Part shown: positions 1 to 4,794 of the stretch, one piece after another
How the letters are laid out: every line of letters starts with the position of its first letter
How positions within the stretch are numbered: the stretch's first letter is position 1
Source: an uncultured Bartonella sp.
Lineage (GTDB): Bacteria > Pseudomonadota > Alphaproteobacteria > Rhizobiales > Rhizobiaceae
DNA length: 6,293 nucleotides
NCBI GenBank assembly: GCA_943913205.1
Contig: CALTWN010000046.1
Location: 1 to 6,293, forward strand
Direction: 5' to 3'
Position numbers and translations under genes: made by a program
The notes under the pieces: model-generated
Seen by the model: the letters and a program-made list of their open reading frames with translations, nothing else
What the model was told of the DNA's origin: nothing
Database searches by the model: none

Positions 1-66
1 GTATTATTTTAGACTATTTAATTATAAAGACGAAAATTTTTATCATAATTTCATTATTTTATAAAA
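1..66. other. AT-rich stretch downstream of tolB, no gene seen
   Basis: After the tolB stop the minus strand continues for 66 nt to the window edge without a reading frame of useful length; the two ATG codons there are followed by stops after 2 and 9 further codons. There is no GC-rich hairpin with a T run, so no intrinsic terminator for the tol operon can be called. On the minus strand a perfect TATAAT lies at 26-21, but the best upstream hexamer is poor (TTATGA, 16 nt away), so a promoter for the next gene is only a possibility. In most proteobacteria pal would follow tolB; it is not here. Confidence 0.6.
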
Positions 67-1326
67 TTACGAAGCAATCCAATCTGGATCCGATGCGCCA
101 TTGGGAGTGGGCACCATTTTTTCATTACGGCCAGTAATATCTATACTATATAATTTATGATTTCCAGGAGAAACTTCTTTGAAAAAAACAATAATTCTAC
201 CATTTGGCGACCAACATGGTCTTTCACTATGAAAACTTGTTGTCAAAATACGCTCATCACTTCCGTCTGGACGCATAATACCGATAGAAAAACCCATAGA
301 TGTTTTCTTGGTAAATGCTATATAATTTCCATGTGGGGACCATGAGGGCGTTGAATAACTACCTTTGTTTTTACTAATTTGTTTTAAATTCGCACCATTT
401 ATATCCATAACATATAGTTTTTGTTGGCCACTTCTATCAGAAGAAAATACAATTTTTTTACCATCAGATGAAAAACAAGAGACACTATCAATAGACTCAC
501 CATAAGTAAGTCGTTTTAAGTTTTGTTTAATAGGAACTGTTGGTGATTTTGTACTATTATTGTTAAGACTATCTATAGTATCTTTTATATTTAATTTAAA
601 TAAATTAGAATTACCGTTTTCTTTTAATAATGACATTACTAAATAAAGTCCCGTAGGTGAAAAGTTGGGGGCGATTGTACCATTCTTAAATAAGCCCACT
701 ATAGCTCTCTTGCCTGTTTTTATTTCCTGTAAATATGTAAGGGGCGTATCGTTAACATATCCCGTATAGGATAATAATTTTTGATTATGAGATATCTTAG
801 GTGTAACAACTAATTGATCGCCATTAGTTAGATAATGTAAGTTTGCCCCATCTTGATCTATAATTGCTATTCGCTTAACGATATTCAATGCATCTCCGGA
901 TTCATCTACAAATAATATTTTACTAGTAAAATAAGGATTTTCACCCGTAAGATTATTATAGATTTTATCTGCTATTTTATGTGCAGCATATCGCCACAAT
1001 GTTGATGGTACTTCTATTTTTTTGGCTAATATTTGGCGCTTTATCGTATTTTGTAAAATATATTCAACAGAAATTTGATTATTTTTTGTGTTTACCTTAC
1101 CAGATACAAAATATTGAGGTAAATTAACGTTAGTACTAAATAGACCGCTATTATTTAAATCATTTACAATCACTGTTTTTAATGAATTTGCTAACTGTTC
1201 ATCACCACTAAAGCTTGCTATGTTAATCGCGATAGGGTTAAAATCGCCGCCGCTTACAGAAACTTGTAAAGCAGCGTGCACAGGAGAGATAAATATTAAA
1301 AAGAATACAACAATATATTTTTTCAT
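67..1326 (-). CDS. tolB: Tol-Pal system protein TolB
   Basis: TolB is the periplasmic component of the Tol-Pal system. It binds Pal and is released by TolA, which helps keep the outer membrane tethered and invaginated at division. From the ATG at 1326 it has 419 residues, close to the family norm of about 430. Residues 1-18 (MKKYIVVFFLIFISPVHA) are a clear signal peptide with a VHA cleavage site. Residues about 19-135 form the alpha/beta N-terminal domain. From about 136 to the end runs a beta-propeller with WSPxG/FSSDGKKI-type repeats, clearest near residues 222, 285, 328 and 372, and a closing DPDW. A frame-extending TTG lies at 1338, but it puts charged MDVF before the signal peptide and overlaps the likely ribosome site (GGA, 7 nt before ATG), so ATG is preferred. 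The loop at about 249-271 is longer than usual. Last gene of the operon visible here, 15 nt after tolA. Confidence 0.96.
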   Translation of the reverse strand: MKKYIVVFFLIFISPVHAALQVSVSGGDFNPIAINIASFSGDEQLANSLKTVIVNDLNNSGLFSTNVNLPQYFVSGKVNTKNNQISVEYILQNTIKRQILAKKIEVPSTLWRYAAHKIADKIYNNLTGENPYFTSKILFVDESGDALNIVKRIAIIDQDGANLHYLTNGDQLVVTPKISHNQKLLSYTGYVNDTPLTYLQEIKTGKRAIVGLFKNGTIAPNFSPTGLYLVMSLLKENGNSNLFKLNIKDTIDSLNNNSTKSPTVPIKQNLKRLTYGESIDSVSCFSSDGKKIVFSSDRSGQQKLYVMDINGANLKQISKNKGSYSTPSWSPHGNYIAFTKKTSMGFSIGIMRPDGSDERILTTSFHSERPCWSPNGRIIVFFKEVSPGNHKLYSIDITGRNEKMVPTPNGASDPDWIAS

Positions 1327-1341
1327 AAAAACATCCAAGAT

Positions 1342-2202
1342 TTAATTTCGGTTTGGAGAGAAATTCATAATTACTTCTTTCCATATATCATATTTATCTA
1401 TAGGCAGATCAAAAGGGCTACAAGCTTTAAGCGCAAACATTGTTTGATTCTGCGCTATTTCTTTTTGTCGTGAATCGCCACCTGTTATTATAATAGACGG
1501 CTCGCCTTGCAATTTTCTATCGCGATCTAAATAAAAATGTACTAATATACTAAACTCATTTGGCTCACCAACTGCTATTAATTTTATTTTATTTTTAATA
1601 CAATTGCCTATCAAACTAGCATATTTGACTCCTAACTCTTGATCACTAAGTATATTTTTCTTTTTACTTGATATTATTGAAGAGGGTAATTTTGTCACTT
1701 GTTTGTGAGCTATTATTTTACTCTGGGGTTTAGGAATTTGCGATGGCGGTAGTGCATCAAGTTCTTTTATGGCCTTGGTATACTCTGCTGTAGAAGAAGG
1801 ATGAGCGATATGTGGCGCCGGGTTAGTAACAGACGCTAGGCTAGGAGATTTGGGTTTAACCTTGTTAATAGTTTTTTGTTCTAGTTTTGGCGCCTGCTTA
1901 ATGATTTTCTGCTTAATCTTAGCTTGTTCTTTATGCTGCGGTTTATATTGTATATCTTTTTTTATCTCATTTGATGCAACAATAGAATCATTATTTGTTT
2001 TTTGTTGTAAGGAAGATGGTTTTAAAGATTTATTATTTTGAGAATTTTGTGTAATAGGTGGTAAGCTTATTGATACTGCAACAGGCTTAACGATATTTAT
2101 AGATAGTGGATCAAACAACCTTGAAACAAACCACAAAAATACGCCTATAATTAGGTGCAATAATAAAGATATTAACAAAGATTGTGCTATAGTTATTTTC
2201 AT
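1342..2202 (-). CDS. tolA: Tol-Pal system protein TolA (TonB/TolA-like)
   Basis: TolA links the TolQR motor in the inner membrane to TolB/Pal across the periplasm. The 286 residues fall into three parts. A single N-terminal membrane helix at about 8-28 contains SLLLH (S12, H16), the SxxxH motif that TolA and TonB use to contact TolQ/ExbB. A low-complexity Lys/Gln/Pro/Ser-rich stretch at about 38-185 is the periplasm-spanning stalk. A globular C-terminal domain at about 186-286 has GNCIKNKI, a central beta region, ALKACSPFDLP and the closing YDIWKEVIMNFSP typical of alphaproteobacterial TolA. C201 and C261 are the only cysteines and probably pair. The stalk is shorter than in E. coli TolA (421 residues overall). 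The start is 5 nt after the tolR stop with no strong Shine-Dalgarno, so translation is probably coupled to tolR. TonB is the alternative name for such a protein, but position between tolR and tolB decides it. Confidence 0.93.
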   Translation of the reverse strand: MKITIAQSLLISLLLHLIIGVFLWFVSRLFDPLSINIVKPVAVSISLPPITQNSQNNKSLKPSSLQQKTNNDSIVASNEIKKDIQYKPQHKEQAKIKQKIIKQAPKLEQKTINKVKPKSPSLASVTNPAPHIAHPSSTAEYTKAIKELDALPPSQIPKPQSKIIAHKQVTKLPSSIISSKKKNILSDQELGVKYASLIGNCIKNKIKLIAVGEPNEFSILVHFYLDRDRKLQGEPSIIITGGDSRQKEIAQNQTMFALKACSPFDLPIDKYDIWKEVIMNFSPNRN

Positions 2203-2207
2203 ATAAA

Positions 2208-2654
2208 TTACTGTGCTAAGCTTAGCAATGAAATTTTCGTAAAATTATTATTTTGTAATAAAGCCAAAAATTCTAAGATGGATTGATAAGAAGCCTGCTT
2301 TGAACCACGTATAAATATTTGTTGCTGTGATTTTTCTTGGGAATTTATTTTTATATTTAATTCATTTACCAATTGCTGAGCTGTAGAGAAAGGCCGGTTT
2401 TCTAGATAAAATCCTCCTTTGCCGTCTAATGATAGAGTAATTGGTTTAGTATCGGGTTCTAAGTTAGAGGTTTGTACTTTAGGCAAGTCTAACGGAACAC
2501 CATTTACTAATAAAGGCGCTGATACCATAAATATAATTAATAAAACCAACATAACATCTACAAAAGGCGTAATATTAATTTCGCTATTAAAGCCACCCAA
2601 AGAGCCGCGGTGTCTTTTTAAATGTGAGCTTTTGGTAGAATTAGAAAAAGCCAT
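2208..2654 (-). CDS. tolR: Tol-Pal system protein TolR (ExbD family)
   Basis: TolR is the periplasm-exposed partner of TolQ in the proton-driven motor of the Tol system. The 148 residues start with a short basic cytoplasmic tail (1-23). A single membrane helix follows at about 31-51 with the hallmark ITPFVDVMLVLLIIFMVSAP; D33 is the membrane aspartate that carries protons in TolR/ExbD proteins. The C-terminal periplasmic domain (about 55-148) has the usual order: DLPK, a TLSLDGKG strand, IFIRG strand, the YQSILEFLALLQ helix and a final ISLLS strand. Where the family normally has an RxD motif (RGD/RAD) this protein has RGS (S118), a small departure from consensus. The ATG lies 1 nt after the tolQ stop, and an AGG is 5 nt upstream within tolQ, so the pair is translationally coupled. 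Confidence 0.96.
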   Translation of the reverse strand: MAFSNSTKSSHLKRHRGSLGGFNSEINITPFVDVMLVLLIIFMVSAPLLVNGVPLDLPKVQTSNLEPDTKPITLSLDGKGGFYLENRPFSTAQQLVNELNIKINSQEKSQQQIFIRGSKQASYQSILEFLALLQNNNFTKISLLSLAQ

Positions 2655-2655
2655 A

Positions 2656-3366
2656 TCAACCTATCTCGGGTTTTGTTATTTTTTCTTCAATTTTTCTAGA
2701 AATAATAGATAAAAACTCATCGCTAAAATTTTCAATTTTAGCAATATTATTATTCATCATGCTTAATAAACGATTATATAAAATAACGGCAGGTATAGCC
2801 GCAAATAAACCTATTGCTGTAGCCAATAAAGCTTCAGCTATACCAGGCGCCACTACTGCAAGCGATGTGTTTTTTGCCGTAGCTATAGATGAAAAAGCCC
2901 CCATAATTCCTATAACAGTACCAAATAACCCTATGAAAGGAGCTGTTGAGCTAACCGTAGCCAAAAAACTTAAATATTTTTCCATTTCTTGTATGGTACG
3001 ATTAATAGATAAATCAGCTACTTTGTTTAAACGCATTTGAAAGTTGGACGAATTAGTCATATCCATAATGCGAGCTTTTTGCCACTCTTTCATAACACTA
3101 ATAAACACAAGAGAGGCGTCACTTAAAGGCTGATTTTCATAAAAAGATGCAATTTGCTCAAATGATTTTCCAGACCAAAAAATAGACTCAAACCTATTAA
3201 TATTATTTGAGATAATTTTGTATAAATTAAATCTATCAATAGCTATAGCCCATGAAACTAAAGAGGCTAACAACAATCCTAATATTACAAGCTTAACCAT
3301 AAAGCTAGCATTTAAAAATAAATGAATAACATTAAAAGAGGAAGCATTAACGACGTTTGCTGGCAT
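2656..3366 (-). CDS. tolQ: Tol-Pal system protein TolQ (MotA/ExbB family)
   Basis: TolQ is the multi-spanning inner-membrane subunit that, with TolR, forms the proton channel energising TolA. The 236 residues match the family length of about 230. Membrane helices are at about 23-43, 134-160 and 171-198. Helices two and three carry the family signatures TAPFIGLFGTVIGIMGAF (T149, equivalent to the channel-lining threonine of TolQ) and APGIAEALLATAIGLFAAIP (T183), followed by YNR. The long cytoplasmic loop between helices one and two (about 45-130) contains the expected helical segments. A strong ribosome site, AAAGGTGG, ends 4 nt before the ATG. ExbB is the paralogous alternative, but tolR-tolA-tolB downstream makes TolQ the right name. 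The commonly preceding ybgC thioesterase is not adjacent; a DsbB fusion gene lies upstream instead. Confidence 0.96.
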   Translation of the reverse strand: MPANVVNASSFNVIHLFLNASFMVKLVILGLLLASLVSWAIAIDRFNLYKIISNNINRFESIFWSGKSFEQIASFYENQPLSDASLVFISVMKEWQKARIMDMTNSSNFQMRLNKVADLSINRTIQEMEKYLSFLATVSSTAPFIGLFGTVIGIMGAFSSIATAKNTSLAVVAPGIAEALLATAIGLFAAIPAVILYNRLLSMMNNNIAKIENFSDEFLSIISRKIEEKITKPEIG

Positions 3367-3393
3367 TCTACCACCTTTTAAACAAATAATTTT

Positions 3394-3430
3394 TGTATAT
3401 GTTATACCAACTATGTTAACTTATTGTAAA
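3394..3430 (-). promoter_or_regulatory. putative sigma70 promoter for tolQRAB
   Basis: On the minus strand TTTACA (3430-3425) and TATAAC (3406-3401) are separated by 18 nt. Each differs from consensus at one position. The predicted start near 3394 gives a leader of about 28 nt containing the AAAGGTGG ribosome site of tolQ. The -35 lies inside the last codons region of the upstream fusion gene. It would let the tol genes be made independently of the dsbB fusion. In so AT-rich a genome chance matches are common, so this is a candidate only. Confidence 0.35.
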
Positions 3431-4514
3431 AGTTTAGTTTTTTGCCTTTATAATTACGAAAACAAAAGGATAACAACATGTATAATAAAACTAACAATAA
3501 AGAGCAGCATACAACACTCCATACCGTTAACGATATATTTAAAAAATAACCAGATGGAACATCACAAGGAACTACCTTAATATGTTCAAGCCCCTGTAGT
3601 AAAGACTGCGTATTGTCAGCAATATATATATTTGATGAACTACAGCTATATGGTCCCCTCCAAAAACCACTTTCTACACCATAATGATATATCGACAACA
3701 AAAAATTATTTAGCGTTAAAATAGTAGTTAAAATAGCTGTGATAAATATATACTTAATATATTTATTAAAATTATTTTTTAATAAAAAAGCTAGCCTGAA
3801 TGAAATAAGATTTAATAAAGCTATAAGTAAAAATAGATTTCTTTCTATTAGGCATAATTTACAAGGTAAAAAACCAGCTACATATTGCATAAAAAATGAC
3901 GCTAATATAGTACCGATACTTACGCTAGCTAAAAGTGAGGTTAAGATTATTAGCCTGCTTTGGTGTTTTAAAACTGAACTTATAAGCTTTTTTGCTTTAT
4001 GCATGAAATTTTCACCATACCTACATACTAACCACGCTAGCCCATATAAACGTATTGTTCTTGATATTAGATTAAGAACAATAAAAACAAAGATATTAAT
4101 ATGCACCAAACCAGCAAAAATATTAACTAATTTAATGGGCGGCAAATGTACAAGCCCTGAGGTAAATAGCAATAAAGTAACAAATTTTATGCTGTGATAA
4201 GCTTTAAGATGCTCTATCGCCGACTCTTTGCCATAAAAGGTTAGTATAGGTAGGGCAATTGTTTTATAAGCAAATGCTCCTATCATCCAACCAGCCACAC
4301 CGCCAAGCACTGAGAAAATAGTAGCTATTAAAGCATATTTATAAGCTTTATTTGGACGTCGCAGCAATAGTGGGATATATAAAACGTCAACAGGCAGTAA
4401 AAAAACTGAGCTTTCTAAAAATGCTAAAAAAGCAAGACAATAAGTAGCTGCCCTACTGTCATGTAGTTTGTATTTATCAGTAAAATTTCTACAACTTCGT
4501 TTTAAAATATTCAT
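3411..4514 (-). CDS. dsbB: YqaA/DedA-like membrane protein fused to DsbB
   Basis: One uninterrupted frame of 367 residues encodes two membrane domains. Residues about 20-170 look like the alphaproteobacterial YqaA/DedA-type (SNARE-associated) family: FLESSVFLLPVDVLYIPLLL (32-51), LRRPNKAYKYALIATIFSV, GGVAGWMIGAFAY (71-83), ILTFYG, then HLPPIKLVNIFAG and SRTIRLYGLAWLVCRYG. Residues about 187-367 are DsbB, the quinone-linked enzyme that reoxidises DsbA. There are four helices (about 187-209, 224-245, 254-275, 327-351), C218-K-L-C221 with ER following (R225, matching E. coli R48), and a second periplasmic loop with GVESGFWRGP and the cysteine pair C291/C317. All four catalytic cysteines are therefore present. 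DsbB alone is usually about 170 residues and YqaA about 190, so this is a full-length fusion with a linker near 170-186, not a chimera of fragments. The transport or lipid role of the YqaA half is unknown. The ATG at 4514 follows GGA with 7 nt spacing. It lies 44 nt upstream of tolQ. Confidence 0.9.
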   Translation of the reverse strand: MNILKRSCRNFTDKYKLHDSRAATYCLAFLAFLESSVFLLPVDVLYIPLLLRRPNKAYKYALIATIFSVLGGVAGWMIGAFAYKTIALPILTFYGKESAIEHLKAYHSIKFVTLLLFTSGLVHLPPIKLVNIFAGLVHINIFVFIVLNLISRTIRLYGLAWLVCRYGENFMHKAKKLISSVLKHQSRLIILTSLLASVSIGTILASFFMQYVAGFLPCKLCLIERNLFLLIALLNLISFRLAFLLKNNFNKYIKYIFITAILTTILTLNNFLLSIYHYGVESGFWRGPYSCSSSNIYIADNTQSLLQGLEHIKVVPCDVPSGYFLNISLTVWSVVCCSLLLVLLYMLLSFCFRNYKGKKLNFYNKLT

Positions 4515-4521
4515 TTATTAT

Positions 4522-4556
4522 TCCAATAATTATATATTATAATATATTTATATCAA
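4522..4556 (-). promoter_or_regulatory. putative sigma70 promoter for the dsbB fusion gene
   Basis: On the minus strand TTGATA (4556-4551, one mismatch) is followed after 16 nt by a perfect TATAAT (4534-4529). Transcription would begin near 4522, only about 8 nt before the ATG, so the leader would be very short and include the GGA element. A second perfect TATAAT at 4541-4536 with a weaker -35 would give a leader of about 15 nt. This is the best candidate to start the whole fusion-tolQRAB unit. Confidence 0.5.
4532..4547. repeat. perfect 16-bp A/T palindrome
   Basis: The bases ATATATTATAATATAT read identically on both strands. The palindrome lies almost exactly in the spacer between the -35 and -10 of the fusion gene promoter. 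It could be an operator, a DNA-unwinding element of the promoter, or chance in A/T-only sequence. Confidence 0.45.
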
Positions 4557-4632
4557 AAATATTAAAAAGTTTCTTGTTTTTTATATTTTTATAGCATAAA
4601 TAATATCTAGCATAACTTATATGCATGATTTA

Positions 4633-4719
4633 GCGGGTGTGGTGGAATTGGTAGACGCGCCAGACTCAAAATCTGGTTCTGGAAACAGAGTGTCGGTTCG
4701 AGTCCGACCACCCGCACCA
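4633..4719 (+). tRNA. tRNA-Leu (anticodon CAA)
   Basis: The 87-nt sequence folds as a class II tRNA. The acceptor stem is GCGGGTG (4633-4639) with CACCCGC (4709-4715). The D arm has the GTGGAATTGGTAGAC pattern typical of bacterial tRNA-Leu. The anticodon stem CCAGA/TCTGG encloses loop CTCAAAA with anticodon CAA at 4667-4669, reading UUG. The long variable arm forms TCTG-GAAA-CAGA (4678-4689). The T arm is GTCGG-TTCGAGT-CCGAC (4692-4708). Discriminator A and an encoded CCA (4717-4719) complete it. No stem has a mismatch apart from a G-T pair in the D stem, so the gene looks functional. Confidence 0.97.
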
Positions 4720-4732
4720 CTATATCACTTAA

Positions 4733-4761
4733 TAGACAATTGTATGAAAACTTGCTATCAT
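4733..4761 (+). promoter_or_regulatory. sigma70-type promoter with extended -10, for the repeat-protein gene
   Basis: TAGACA (4733-4738) and TATCAT (4756-4761) are 17 nt apart, each with one mismatch to consensus, and TGC directly before the -10 makes it an extended -10. Transcription would start near 4768, giving a leader of about 27 nt before the GTG at 4795. The promoter lies 13 nt after the tRNA end, so the downstream gene need not depend on tRNA transcription. Confidence 0.55.
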
Positions 4762-4794
4762 TTAAGAAATGTTATTGTTGAATAGGTTTTATTA

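Larger units (their letters stand above)
4515..4632. other. divergent AT-rich intergenic region
   Basis: This 118-nt stretch separates the minus-strand fusion gene from the plus-strand tRNA and holds no gene. It contains the promoter described for the fusion gene. For the tRNA only weak plus-strand hexamers are seen: TTTATA at 4588-4593 with CATAAC at 4611-4616, 17 nt apart and two mismatches each, which would start transcription about 10 nt before the mature tRNA. Confidence 0.5.

Noticed and set aside
157..345. Short plus-strand frame inside tolB, and a similar one at 1850-2041 inside tolA
   Set aside because: Both lie opposite well-supported genes, are about 60 codons long and resemble nothing recognisable.
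1654..2091. Low-complexity region of tolA as possible frameshift or junk sequence
   Set aside because: The Lys/Gln/Pro/Ser-rich stretch is the normal stalk of TolA, in frame with a sound membrane helix and C-terminal domain.
2419..3040. Plus-strand frames at 2419-2712 and 2759-3040
   Set aside because: Both are complementary shadows of tolR and tolQ, with no independent evidence of coding.
3739..4197. A 152-codon plus-strand frame opposite the dsbB fusion gene
   Set aside because: It lies wholly antisense to a gene with clear family motifs, has no ribosome site or recognisable domain, and its composition is what the complement of membrane-protein codons produces.
4720..4794. Terminator after the tRNA
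   Set aside because: No GC-rich hairpin followed by a T run is present between the tRNA and the next gene.
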